From Xylocopa sonorina (lineage: Eukaryota > Arthropoda > Insecta > Hymenoptera > Apidae): a stretch of 64,000 bases of DNA. A program made the position numbers and the translations under genes. Below the pieces are notes generated by a model, which was given only the letters and a program-made list of their open reading frames with translations, did no database searches and was not told the origin of the DNA. The DNA lies in the NCBI RefSeq assembly GCF_050948175.1, contig NC_135209.1:744001-808000 (forward strand), in the 5' to 3' direction. Positions 44,104-55,230 of this stretch are shown in pieces (within the stretch, counting starts at the first letter, position 1; the number at the start of each line of letters is the position of its first letter).

Positions 44104-45815
44104 TATAGGGTGGACCACCTAAGTAAGACCACCTAAATATCACCTCTAATAGCGAAGATACAATAAATATTTTATATGCTATTTAAATAATTTGCAAAAA
44201 CCATTTTATTGCAAAAAATGTTTTTTTCTGGTTTTTTATAATTTTTTTTATTGCATCGTGTAGCTGATGCAAAAATACGTTTAGATATGTACGTTACATG
44301 ACTTCGAAATGACTTTTGAGTTCAAAAATTAAATGGAAACGAAAAATTTTTATTTATCGAAACGTGAGAGACGAAGACGTCGTCCGGGAATTTGTAAGAA
44401 TAAATAAACATGTTTACTATCACTCTACGAATGACTTCTGACACCGCAGAAGTCTGTTCATTTTCAAACATTTCGTCAGTATATCGATATTATCCTTCAG
44501 AATGTGTTACTCGAAGCAAGAGAAAATTGATATGATTCTGATGTACGGCAAAAGTAATCAGTGCTTAAGACAAGCTGTTCGATTGTACCAAGCGAAATTT
44601 CCTGAACGCAACTGTCCATCGTGTTATTATACATGGAGAGGTGGTCAAACATTTTTTTGAAGGTGGTAGTATCAATACGAAGAAGCGTATGCGAACCCAT
44701 AATGTTACAAATCAATTAAATACCGAGGTTTATTATGGAAAAAGTTGTCGAAAATCCACATGTTAATACACGACAATTGGAACGGTAATTAACTAGTATT
44801 TCCAAAACAAGCATAATACGAATACTTCATGAACAAAAATTGTATCCGTATCATGTGTCCCTACATCAGGATCTTCATGGACGTGATTTCGAAAATCGCC
44901 TGACTTTCTGTCAGTGGGGTTTACAGCAATATGAAAACGACGAATCGTTTTTTTTTTTTTAAAGAGAATGCTGTTTATCGACGAGGCATCTTTCACCAAT
45001 CATGGCCAATTAAATCTGAGAAGCATGCATTATTGGTCATTGGAAAATCCATGATAGTTAAGACAAGAAGATAGGCGGAGACCTTAGACCGTAAATGTCT
45101 GGTGCGGTATTTTGAATAAACAAATAATTGGTCCTTATTTTATAAATGGTAGACTAAATAGACAAAAGTATGTAACATTCTTACAAGATGAGCTACAGAT
45201 GCTTTTAGATGATGTACCATCAGACATTCATGGAAGAATGTGGTATCAGCACAATGGTTGTCCAGCCCATTCTACACGTCTTGTAAAACAAAATTTCCAA
45301 ATTCTTGGATTGGACGTATCGAACGTTTGGCGTGGCCACCGCGGTCGCCAGATCTCGTGCCTATGGATTATTCCTTATATTTAAAAGAAGTTATTTATTG
45401 TGAACAACCAGCAACACCAGAGAATATGAAAGACAGAATAATAACAGTTTATGCTGCAATTAATCCCGCAACATTTGAAGGGGTTAGAGAGTCTCTTATA
45501 CGTACGTTTCAAAAAATGTATGGATTTGAAGGGGCATCATTTCGAACATCTACTACAATGGCAGTCTGAAAAATAGGTTCGTGAAATAGTATTACAAATT
45601 TCATAATTTAAAACTTTTCCATTTAATATTTAAGCTCAAAGGTCATTTCAAGGTCATGTAACAAATTTTTACATCAGCTACACGATACAATAAAAAAATT
45701 ATACAATCATACGCAAAAAGCATCGGTAACCTTTTAAATTCCGAGAAAGTTACCCTAGAAAAAAGAACATTTTTGCAATAGACTGGTTTTTTTAAACCAT
45801 TCAAATAGCATACAA
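44104..45815 (+). mobile_element. Mariner-like element 2, long TIRs, 3' end lost
   Basis: Starts TATAGGGTGGACCACCTAAG, the same end as the element at 3,150-4,312. Its interior matches that element, and inverse blocks around 44,300-44,345 and 45,610-45,660 show the long inverted repeats. Homology stops at about 45,815, before the right terminus. It encodes a more complete but frameshifted transposase. Confidence 0.8.
44500..45570 (+). pseudogene. Tc1/mariner-superfamily transposase, frameshifted
   Basis: N-terminus CYSKQEKIDMILMYGKSNQC and LRQAVRLYQAKFPERNCPS (44,505-44,610), then a broken middle, then two overlapping frames: 45,112-45,384 (GPYFINGRLNRQKYVTFLQD, GRMWYQHNGCPAHSTRLV) and 45,240-45,569 (WPPRSPDLVPMDYSLY, third catalytic block; tail IRTFQKMYGFEGASF). 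The second catalytic residue, Asp in the sister copy at 3.9 kb, is Asn here. Several frameshifts and the Asp loss mean no activity. Confidence 0.85.
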
Positions 45816-45993
45816 CATATTGTTCGTACTCAAAAAACGTACTCTAAAAAACAAAACGGATGAAGACCAACAGTGAGGGAGCTGTTAATTTTTCACTTCT
45901 TTAGAGTTTGTCACAACCAATTATTTTCTATGCCCGTTTCCCTCACAAAAATTCGCAGTAGTCAGAACTCAACAAAAAATACAAGTACACACT

Positions 45994-47009
45994 TTGATTA
46001 GACTAACAGACATGGCTAGATTCACTTTTAAAGAGTATGCTGATATGCACTTAGTTTATGGTTTTTGTGGGTATTCTGCAAGAGCAGCGCGTCGTGAGTA
46101 TGCGTTGTCATTTCTTCAGCGACGTGTACCAAGTTCAGCCGTTTTTACAAGAGTTCACTTATCACTGAGGACAACTGAACGTTCACACGGGAAACAGGAA
46201 ACCAACAATGGTATTAACTAGGGTAATTCGCCAACCCGACATTAGCACGCGAACTCTCGTCCGAGAATTTGGACTATCGCAAACAAAGGTATGACGTGTT
46301 TTACATAAAAAAAACTTTCATCCCTATCATTTAACAAGTATTAAGCGATTAGAAGAGGGCGATCAAAATTACCGCATCGAATTTTACCATTGATTATTGT
46401 CTTCCGATGGAGAGCAGGATCATTTCTTTCATTCCATTCTGTAGACTGATGAATTGAATTTTACACGAAATGGTATTATGAGTGTATATAATTTGCACCA
46501 TCATGCTACAGAAAATCCTCGCGCAATACGTCAGCAGTAGAGCCAAAAGGAAGTTTAATGTAAACGTTTGGGCAAGCATAATTAGTGATTTACTAATAGG
46601 TCCCTTTTTGAATTTTTCAGAAACACTGAATGGACCAGCCTATTTGCGGTTTTTACAAAATATACTTCCAGAGTTACGAGAGGATGTTTCTTTGTCAGTG
46701 AGATCATGCATAATTTTCCAATGCGATGATACTCCTCCTCACTTTATCCTAGCCGTGCGTCATTATTTAAACAACACATTTTCCAGTTGGATTAGGCGAG
46801 GGGGTTCTGTTCCATGCCCACCAAGATCTCCCGATTTAACCCCAATCGATTATTTTGGTTGGTGGGGATTCATGAAGGCTGAAGTTTATCGAACTGAGGT
46901 GTCCAATGAAGCCGTTCGACGAGAACGGATTCTAGCTGTAACCGAAAAGTTTCACGAAAATGATGGAAACCAATTTGAAAATGAATTTAGTTCGATAATA
47001 CAGGGCTAA
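45994..47009 (+). pseudogene. Second type of RSPDLTP transposase relic
   Basis: N-terminal frame 45,994-46,221 (FTFKEYADMHLVYGFCGYSA, ARREYALSFLQRRVPSSAVF), a broken middle (46,230-46,480), and a frame to 47,009 with NVWASIISDLLIGPFL, YLRFLQNILPELREDVSLS, FQCDDTPPHFILAVRHYLNN and PPRSPDLTPIDYFGW. This is a relative of, but distinct from, the preceding transposase. The second and third catalytic Asp are present. Terminal repeats were not found, so element limits are unknown. Confidence 0.8.
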
Positions 47010-47367
47010 TAAAGGACTAGCAATAAGAAAACTAACAAAATCGAATACAATAAATGTGACCATGAGAAAAATGTAGCTGGTAGTTGCTTCACTCACTCCG
47101 TTCCATTCCTACAGTTTTCACCATTCCTCAAAAAGTTTCTTTGCTTCCGTGGAATAAAAAACTGATTACACCATCAGAAAGCTTAGTGAATAAAGAAGTT
47201 TTTGTGAAATTTGCCGCCCTCCAAGTCTAAAAATAATTACCTAAATAGGAGATCAAAGTTTCTGTAATTTTAAAAGTTTTATTTTTATTTAATCGTCTTT
47301 TTGCATGTTAAGAAAGAAAGAGAAAAAAAATAATTAAATTCTTTGCAGCACAATATCGTGGGAGTTA
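47010..47367. other. Unassigned sequence
   Basis: Probably the 3' non-coding side of the preceding transposase relic; no boundary seen. Confidence 0.4.
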
Positions 47368-47384
47368 CGCTACTGTATACTATG
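47368..47384. repeat. P-like element terminus
   Basis: CGCTACTGTATACTATG differs at one base from the terminus at 21,424-21,440. The companion end was not found, so it is a fragment or a chance match. Confidence 0.5.
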
Positions 47385-47398
47385 ATGTAGGTCTTTGG

Positions 47399-47555
47399 AA
47401 ATCCTCAATTTATGGCGTCGGAACTTGCTATCGTATAGGTTGATTAAACTTCATTACTTCTAAAACTGGTCATCGAAAAATATTAAAAGCTAAAACGTTT
47501 CCCTAAAATATACATATATAACTTGATTGTCCTGCACACTATAAACAACTCGTTG
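47399..47555 (-). repeat. LTR family A fragment
   Basis: Aligns in order with the region 53,408-53,570 (ATCCTC..TTTATGG, TTGATTAAA, AATATTAA, TCCTGCACAC.ATAAAC) with small indels. Both LTR edges are missing. Confidence 0.6.
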
Positions 47556-48102
47556 TTTGCTTGAAACTCTGCGAGGTTCTTGTATCTAATCGCTGCTGAG
47601 TCTCTGCTCTTGAAAATACGTCTGTTACATCATATCCTTTTTCTGAACCATGTGGAGGGCGGCCCATTGGTTTTCGAATTTGGTTCACGTGAGAGAAAAC
47701 ATATCCATGGACAATCGACGAGGTTTACAAAAGATTGACCGCCCGGCAGTTGTACGTACAGTCGATCACGAAAATATTTAGACAGCGCTCTAGTTTTGAC
47801 CAATTATACGCTGTATTTATCATAAACACCCAATTAAAAAAAGAAATACCACTTGGTTAACGAAAATGTAAGAAACATTTATTTACAATACGTTATTACG
47901 TAAATAATTAGGGAAAAATGAAAAGATCACCTAATTTTACGTCACAAAAATATTTCGACACTTACGGACCATGTATACATATTCAACGCATTTCTAATTA
48001 CAATAAAGCCCTTAAGACAATGTTTGTATAAAGAGTAATTGACCTTGTATGCGGCAGAATGAAGATTGAAAATCTGTTATTCTTAGTCCAATCTTTATTG
48101 TA

Positions 48103-49140
48103 ATGGGTCGCAAAATTAAGACGACGTCGATTAATATGCGATGGTTAGTAATATTTCATTACGAAAAAGGAAATTCGTATAGAAAAATTGCAAACAAGTT
48201 AAATATAAATAAGAGCACAGTTTGGGACATTATCCGATGATATAAAAACGAGCGCGAATCAATTCCAAGTATTCGCGACAAATGCTCTATTATTATTGGG
48301 ATAGTAAAAAATAATCCACGAATAAGTGCCCCAAAGATAGCAACCGAGTTAAGTGAAGATTAGTATAATTAGTTATTTTTGAAGAGTCCCAATTTCTGTT
48401 TATTACTTTTTCTAATTAACTTCTTAACTGGGATTAAGGCATTAAAAGGTTGCTAGAAAACTTAGTTTACCTCTTAATGTTTTTCTTCAATAGCTATTGA
48501 CGCTAATGATTGTGTTCCGTGGCCCTACCCCTACCGGAAGGTAGCGATCACCACCCTCTCGGGATTAAGTAGCTCGCGGATTGGCTGACTGCTGAACTCC
48601 GAACCTCTATATAAATTTACATTTTGTGAAATAAACTAGTCAAAAACCTACCAGCAAAAAATCGTCCGAGATATTCTACCCGAGCAAGTAAGCGAGGAGA
48701 AATTAGAAAGTGTGAGGAGAATGCTGCGATTAGAGGGATACAATGAACAAATAGCTCAAAAGAAATCGTATATTGTCCAAAAATGTATATGGAAGCAATG
48801 GAATAATCAAGGTATGGCGAAAATTCAAAAAAGAATTAAATTCGGAACATTTTAATGTTTTGAGACTATATTTCGTCCCGTGGAGAAAGGAAATTAGTGT
48901 TTATCGACTATATCCTCAATAAAAATAAATACTTAAACGTTTTAAAAGATAATTTAGTGAAAAATGTAACCAGTATCAGATAGTGTTAAGTTTTACTAGG
49001 ATAACGACCCGAAGCATAAGTCACGAATTGTGCGAGAATTGTTACTATATAAATGCAAGCATATATTACAACCATCACCGCGATCACCAGATTTAGACAC
49101 TGCAGAGAATTTATACGTGAAGAAGAATTAAAAAAATGCT
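48103..49140 (+). pseudogene. Tc1-like transposase, interrupted
   Basis: From ATG 48,103: SINMRWLVIFHYEKGNSYRK and IANKLNINKSTVWDII (first helix-turn-helix), then a second DNA-binding half ending near 48,360. After the insertion: YQQKIVRDILPEQVSEEK-like sequence, RMLRLEGYNEQIAQKKSYI, ETIFRPVEKGN (first catalytic block; the Asp codon before E-T is lost), DNDPKHKSRIVRELL (second block) and RSPDLDTAENLYVK (third block, Glu kept). Stops occur in the core. Confidence 0.8.
48362..48650. other. Unidentified insertion inside the Tc1-like transposase
   Basis: Sequence not related to Tc1 sits between the DNA-binding and catalytic halves. It includes a GC-rich part (GGCCCTACCCCTACCGGAAG) and a TATATAAAT box before the 3' junction. 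No terminal repeat or duplication recognised. Confidence 0.5.
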
Positions 49141-49559
49141 TGAAAGAGAAATGACGATGCGTTGAGGACGATTATTTAAAAAAAATAATGTACAACATGT
49201 CAATCTGATTGTGGCACGTCATAAAACATATGGGGTGCTCGACAAAATATTAATATATAAAAACAGAATTTTCATGAATTGCTGTAAACTTAGATCTTCT
49301 ACTGTCCAAATATTTATTTATTTTCGCAATGTGATAATAAGAGATCTTTTCATTTTTCATTCATTATTTATGTAATTACGTACTGTAAATAAATGTTTCT
49401 TACGTTTTCGTTAATTACATACTGTACTGTACTATCATATATGTTAAATCTTCCTTTCTTTAATTGTGTGTTTATGATAAATAAGGCATACATGTATATA
49501 TGTATTAGTCAAAAGTAGAATAGTGTCCGAATACTTTCGTGATCGACTGTATATGGTGT

Positions 49560-50400
49560 ACGACGTCGTGTTTTACCTTACACTCGTTTGAGGGGCGCGA
49601 GCCTGTTTCCACGCCACAAGGGCATACGCGAACATGCTTTCCATCCACTTGCCAACGAATATCCGTCCTCTGGATCGGGAGAGGAAAAACCCAGCAGTGG
49701 TCCCGCTCGGCCGCCTGGGCATCCACGGGGACCTGCGTGCACGCACATCCTGACCCGATCCACACTCGTTTGAAGAGTATTCTGAGCTCGGCCCCGGGAG
49801 GGGGCGCGAGTCTGCTACCACGCCACTAGGGCATACACGAACACCACACTCGTTTGAGGATTTATTGTCTGCCCTACACCAGGACGGTGATCAGGCGTGC
49901 TTCCTCACCCAGACGGGTATACGCGACGGAATCGAGCCTCTACCTCCCAGGGTACTCCCACCTCACTGAAACGGGCGATGGAAAAATCCAGATGTGCCGG
50001 GGCGCCTTTCCCACCGGGCGAGTCCTTCAGCTACTCCGTCGGAGAGGACGAATCCTAACCGCCGGAGCACCCACGGGGAACCTCGGGGAGGCGAACTCGC
50101 TACGTGTACGCGAACACGCTCACTCTGACCCTTTTTGAATATTAAGCATCAGTTTGGCCAAATTTATAGATGCTCCAGACTGCCTGCTCAGTCAATTCAT
50201 GTTTGCTCTACGAAAAGATTCGGACTATTTTGGGCAATCGATAATGCACCAAACCTCTGAATCTTAGTTTAATTCGATATTGTAGCCCCAGAGCCCCGTC
50301 AGCCACCGGGCAAGCCCGGCGCCCAGGTTCCACCACGAGGAGGTGGGGATGGGTATATCCTGAACACCCAGGTTCTGGAACCCCACACTCGTTTGAAGAT
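49560..50400. repeat. GC-rich region with internal repeats
   Basis: Much more GC-rich than the window. CACTCGTTTGA occurs at 49,581, 49,763, 49,847 and 50,386. A 43-bp block (49,592-49,634) recurs at 49,801-49,843 with a few changes (GGGGCGCGAG...GGCATAC...CGAACA). Long open frames occur on both strands, as expected from GC-rich sequence, without recognised domains. It sits at the 3' side of the gypsy gag-protease relic and may be non-coding sequence of that element. Confidence 0.55.
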
Positions 50401-50419
50401 GTGGCTTGGCTTGGTCCAG

Positions 50420-51130
50420 TAGGGATCGATTTTGGAGGTCCACCGGCAGGTCATAGTGGCTGAAGAAGTCAACCCCATGGTCAGCCTCGTGACGTCAGTG
50501 ATGACGAATTTCCACGAGAAGACTCTGCGGAGTCCTAGGTTTAGATGGAGAAATCTTTCGTGAGTAACTCGCACGTTCTTCTCATGATTCGACCCGAACC
50601 TGCGTTGACAGGTAAGTATTCCTTCTTCGTAGCTCAGTCGGTGACATAGAGCCAACCTTAGTACGAGAGGCGTCCTTGTTCGTTTCCCGACCTGTACGAT
50701 GGTACCAGCAATGCTTATTCTTGAGCGACAGTTTTGCTATCTGGAGCTCGAGACTCTCCAGAGTGTTTATTAAAATGTCTGTCGCTTTGTTGGATGATAT
50801 GCTATCGTAATTTGGTATTGATTCGTATCTCCATGAATTTATTGATCTAGCAATCAATTTCTGGTTAGTTATTCAGATCCAGTTATCGTTACGATGGCTC
50901 GAGTCATGACTGGTAACCGGTCTAACCATAACGTTCGTAGAAAGTCGTCTGATACAGTCGAGCCTGCCAAATTACTCATTTTAACGGAGGAACTGCGATG
51001 GTGCAGTTCCGGTCTTTTATTTCTTTTTGTTTCAGATGTTGCCGAATACATTCTCCTTATGATGTGGACAACCGTTGAATTAACTCCTTCTTATGAGTCT
51101 TATGTTTCTCCATCTCTGATGGTCTGATAA
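50420..51130 (-). pseudogene. Gypsy gag end and protease relic
   Basis: Minus strand from about 51,000: SSVKMSNLAGSTVSDDFLRT and LWLDRLPVMTRAIVTI (capsid end, family pattern L-R-x-L-W-L-x-R-L-P), then LESLELQIAKLSLKNKHCWY with HR (gag C-terminal CWYHR motif, about 50,700), and protease end RRVFSWKFVITDVTRLTMG (about 50,540-50,460). The protease D-T-G region is not readable. Frames are broken by stops. This adds a fourth gypsy relic to the window, on the minus strand. Confidence 0.7.
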
Positions 51131-51359
51131 AAATATCTTGCATTTCGGCGGCATATTTCAGCTCAACTGCGACATTATATAATAAAATTTGATATTGTTG
51201 GCTGTGACGCTATTTAAACAGCATTTAAACGACTGTGCCTCGATCTGATTAAAAAAGAAGGCGGAACGCGGATGCCAACGCGTAAGCACTGCCACTTATA
51301 GCGGACGTATAGACATTGCATATCTTCAGCGCTGCACTATCACGAACTATTGTATATTA

Positions 51360-52627
51360 CCCTTTGCACTCCATTGTCGCCGCTGCGGCGACACGGCACG
51401 CCAGCATCTACAGGCAACATTGTATCTTTATACTGGTAGGAAGATATTTCGGCACGCGCTAACGGTAAGTGTCATCGGTCTGGCGACCGAGCTTGCTCCG
51501 TTTCTTTCAATCGTATTTTTGTCTGTCAGCGTAAAACACGAAAAAATGAAATTTGAAAGGCGACCAGACCACCGCTATTGAGCCTAAGTCTGATTTATCG
51601 TACGGTTCTCCTGAAAACGGTCCACTACAGGGCAAATGTTTATGGACAGGTATTATACCAGTATACCTTTGACAGAGGAATTAATGAAAATGATGTGCCA
51701 CTTAACTGGAACTATAAAAACAAGTAGAAAAGGTATTCCAAAGCTACCGAAAAAAAAGTTTTCACAGCTGGAAACCTTTATTAGAAAAAAAGGAGAAGCC
51801 ATGTTTTTAGCCTGGAAAGACAAAAGAGTCGTTTCCCTTTTGAGCACGTGGAATGATGCTGGAATGATGACAGCAAGAAGAATTCTGCGAGGAGGGAAGG
51901 AGATAAAGATTAGGAAACCTAATGCAATTGTAAGCTATACAGCTTCCATGGGCGGCGTTGATCGAGCCGATCAATACGCAGCCACGTATTGTTTTTTGAG
52001 AAAATCACTGAGGTGGTGGAGGAAAATGTTTTTTGGGGGCATGGAAGTCTGTGTGATCAATTCATATATTATATATAAGACTGTAAAAAAAAATCGAAAT
52101 GAGAAACCATTGACACATTTGAGATATGTGAAACTGCTAGTAGATCAACTAGTTAACGATTTTCGACAAGAAAGATCGAGAGCTTCATCTTCTGCATCTG
52201 CATCTGTTGAGATAAGGCTAAACGGGAAGCTTCACGTAATGCGGAAGGGCAAAAAAACAGATTGTGTCGTTTGCTCTAACAGGCAGAAGAAAGGTAAAAG
52301 GCATGAAACCAGTGAATATTGTGATACTTGTCCTGGCAAGCCACGAATGCATCTTGGGGATTGCTTTTCACGGTATCATACTACGAAGAATTTTAAAAGA
52401 TAATTGTTATTTTTATGTATTGTTATATTCTTTACATCGTAATTTTGTTAATAAAACATAGCTTTCAAATGTATACAAGCTTTCTTTAATGACACGGCAG
52501 GGTCTTTGAGTTTCCTCAATTGCGCGGTCGCAACATTGTAAACACTTTCGGAGTAGCTGATGGTCATGATCAAAATGTTCCGGAGTAGCTGAAACCTCTT
52601 GCTAAAAAGTGCTCGGAGTGCAAAGGG
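51360..52627 (+). mobile_element. piggyBac-type element 2, 5'-deleted
   Basis: Ends are CCCTTTGCACTCC (from 51,360) and its inverse GGAGTGCAAAGGG (to 52,627), flanked by TTAA on the right (52,628-52,631) and a mutated TTA on the left. At 1,268 bp it is about half the usual size; the first part of the transposase is gone. The TIRs differ from those of the piggyBac at 36-39 kb, so this is another family. Confidence 0.85.
51636..52403 (+). pseudogene. piggyBac transposase C-terminal half (255 codons open)
   Basis: The frame starts inside the core at FMDRYYTSIP (second catalytic Asp, D4 of the frame), continues with FLAWKDKRVVSLLST (third Asp, D62), SMGGVDRADQYAATY, a long helical part (RKMFFGGMEVCVINSYIIYK) and a C-terminal Cys-rich zinc domain CVVCSNRQ...YCDTCPGKPRMHLGDCF. 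The first Asp and N-terminal dimerisation region are deleted. No stop interrupts the remaining 255 codons, so the loss is recent or the frame has some constraint. On its own it lacks the residues for catalysis. Confidence 0.85.
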
Positions 52628-52631
52628 TTAA

Positions 52632-53054
52632 TGATCTAACTTGTGATCACATCGAGATCACCACACCCCTTTTATATCCCTTTTTTTTTTCGTTCACGAT
52701 CAACTTGTTCGCTGTTTGAACGGGAAAGAGAGAGCGAAGATTACTCATGTACATATTGCAAAGGAAAAAGTTATTCGAAATGTTGAGCTTTACACATATT
52801 TCAGAATCATCGAAATCGTTGAAATCGTCGTGGAGGTAGCCGATCCGCAGTTTCATCCAAATTTGTTACTTTCAAAATTTTGTCATTTTCCATTAGTAAG
52901 ACGAACTTGTGTATTAAGTATGTATTATAATACCCATGTTGCGTGGGTTTGTTCTGCATACATATAACTAACTGAATTGCACTTATTAGATTTTGATGTT
53001 ACTGTTTGCAACTAACGATAATATTGCATGCACTAAATACTGTTGTTTTACTTT
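52632..53054. other. Unassigned sequence
   Basis: No gene or element end; short open frames on both strands lack motifs. Confidence 0.45.
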
Positions 53055-53609
53055 TTGGAGGGAGAGTATCGTCGGTGTTGAATAATAATTGGGTCACAAG
53101 TTCCTTCGATATGTTTATTCGGACTCTAACCTCCTATTAGGAATCTCTGCGATAAAATGTGTTTGACAAATTTTTGTATCCGCTTATAAATGTTTTTCTT
53201 CACCTATTCGTTTCGGTGATTGCCAACTGTATATGTTTTGGTAAGCCAATCATTATATTTGTTTGTGTTGGCGCCGTCCTTCTCGTCGCTCAGGAAGGGA
53301 GCGATACGGACGTTGGCGCGGGTGTCTATTGCTGAATGTTAATTTTCGCTTACCTGGAGCCTAACGGTCTCCAGTCATTTGAGCCGCTGGACCCAGGTCA
53401 TCGGTAATCCTCGGTTTATGGTATTTGCACGTGCTATCGAGGACGTTGATTAAAGTTTATTCCTGATATTGCTTCTTAAAATATTAAAATAAAATATTAA
53501 GAGCTAGAACGTCTCCTCAAAGGTCGCTTAATTATCCTGCACACCATAAACCGCCCTAGCTATTTCTGCAGCGAATATTACTTTATTGTTACTGCTGCTA
53601 GCCGCTACA
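53055..53609 (-). repeat. Solo LTR, family A copy 2
   Basis: On the minus strand it begins TGTAGCGGCTAGCAGCAGTA and ends CTCCCTCCAA, 555 bp. Flanks AAAGT and TAAGT form a 4-5 bp near-duplication. No internal retroelement sequence is attached, so it is a solo LTR. Confidence 0.8.
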
Positions 53610-54183
53610 ACTTAAAAATTAATACAAAATTTATAAAACGTACAAGGCTCTGATCTTCTTGTTTTTATATCAGTTAAAACAATGTTCGTCAACCTTTACG
53701 ATGGATTCATAAACATTTTAATCGAAACCATTTTTATAAAGAGAAAGCTCTGACAGCATCGCACTGTACAAATTTTTGCATAAAATGCATATCTATCATT
53801 CACCCGAACAGCACAACGTGTCGCACGACGATGCGGACGACACGGCGTATCGTACGTTCCATTCATGAATTTGGCAGGGCTTACACTAAATACGGTGGCA
53901 ATATATTGTTTAAGGATGTCGAATGATTTCAACATGTCAATGTAGAGACAGAAATGAATCTTGTGGTAAGAGATAGAATTCTGTATAATATAAACAGGAG
54001 AAGAAATTTATCGGTTCGAGAGGTCCCCAAACTGTTTAGACCGAAGGGCCTGCAAGAAAAGCACGTACAGAATTTTAATTTTTTTTAGCCGAGAGGACCC
54101 CCGATCTTCTATCGAGTGTTCTCACAATTCGTATAGCTCTCGATGCGTAAAGACTTTCTTTTAAGCCTAATAATAAAAGTATT
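53610..54183. other. Unassigned sequence
   Basis: No recognised coding motif or terminal repeat. Confidence 0.45.
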
Positions 54184-54185
54184 TA

Positions 54186-55230
54186 CCCAGCAACACACGA
54201 TAAGATGGTGTCGACACTTCCGGGGGGTGTCAGCAGATCCGTAGCCATCTGTGACCGCATTCGTTAGCTAAAATGTCGGCACGCGGTGCCGGTACGTTCT
54301 AGTCCAACGTAACACGCATGCGAATGGCACTGCGCCAGCACCAATGTGACACGCGTGTCATCGTTCCATTCAAAAATTTTTTTTGCATTGGCGTAGGCGT
54401 CATATTTGTTAATGGGGAACCCGTTTTCCATACAAATTAAATCCGTCAGAGTTTAGATATCCACATACGAGTACTGACTGACGTTTTGGTGGTTCTTCGC
54501 CAACATTTATAGTTACTGAGAGAGCCATGTATATCTTTTCAATTCGTCAGAAAAATTCATGCCAATAGAGAATGTTAAATACATTCTCATGGCAGCATAT
54601 TAATATGTAATAAATGATACATTTACTTATGAAATGTTGAACTAATTAAGTTACGTTTGCTTTATTAGCGTATCGCAATTTTCAGGTGAAAATATTGAAC
54701 GTAATTATTTCTTCTCCTTTGGTACATATTATATTCTTGTGGTACATGGTTTTATCGTTTGTAAGAATTATTAAATTATTAAATATAACCCTCTGTTGCA
54801 TGAATTTTTAACGATGAGTTGAAGTAAATATTCATAAAATAAGTGTATGTATTTTTATGATAAAGTAATTAAGGACTTTTGTGAAAAAATCGCTGTATCG
54901 AGTTATAGTTTATAGAAAATATATCTATTTTCGAATCGAAATAAATAAACTGTTTAGTTTAGTCATTTTTAATATTCGTTTATAATTTTTATGGAAACAG
55001 CTTCTCCATTAGTAAATATCCGTCTACGCCACTGCCACGCGTGTCACTATGGTGAGCTGATAGTGTAATTGGCACTGCTGTGTCGCCCTTGTGTTATTCG
55101 CGGTGCTTTGATAGTGCCGTGACACGCGTGCCGTCCCAGTGCTAGCCCTGTACCGTTACGAGAACTGAGTGACAGCATCGTGCTTCGTTCCACTCGGTGT
55201 CACTTGCGTGCCAATCGCTGCTTGTCTGGG
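54186..55230 (+). mobile_element. CCCAGACAAC element copy 5
   Basis: Starts CCCAGCAACACACGATAAGA after TA (54,184-54,185) and ends CGCTGCTTGTCTGGG; right flank TG. It is collinear with the copy at 56,640 but about 80 bp shorter, with losses in both GC-rich ends and near the core. It carries GACACGCGTGTC at about 54,350. Confidence 0.85.

Larger units (their letters stand above)
47759..49549 (+). mobile_element. Tc1-like element 2, decayed, with an internal insertion
   Basis: TA (47,757-47,758) precedes CAGTCGATCACGAAAATATT and the right end is its near inverse, ending at 49,549 before TA. Long inverted repeats extend to about 200 bp (shared AATGTAAGAAACATTTATTTAC-type block on both sides). 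The 1,791-bp length exceeds a normal Tc1 because about 290 bp of unrelated sequence (48,362-48,650) interrupts the transposase. Confidence 0.85.

Noticed and set aside
49573..49821. Several overlapping 60-96 codon frames on both strands
   Set aside because: Explained by high GC and repeated units; no domain and no consistent frame between the repeated blocks.
50655..50672. TTAGTACGAGAGG string resembling the 28S rRNA sarcin-ricin loop
   Set aside because: Only about 12 bases match, neighbouring bases do not follow 28S rRNA, and the site lies within a gypsy gag-protease relic.
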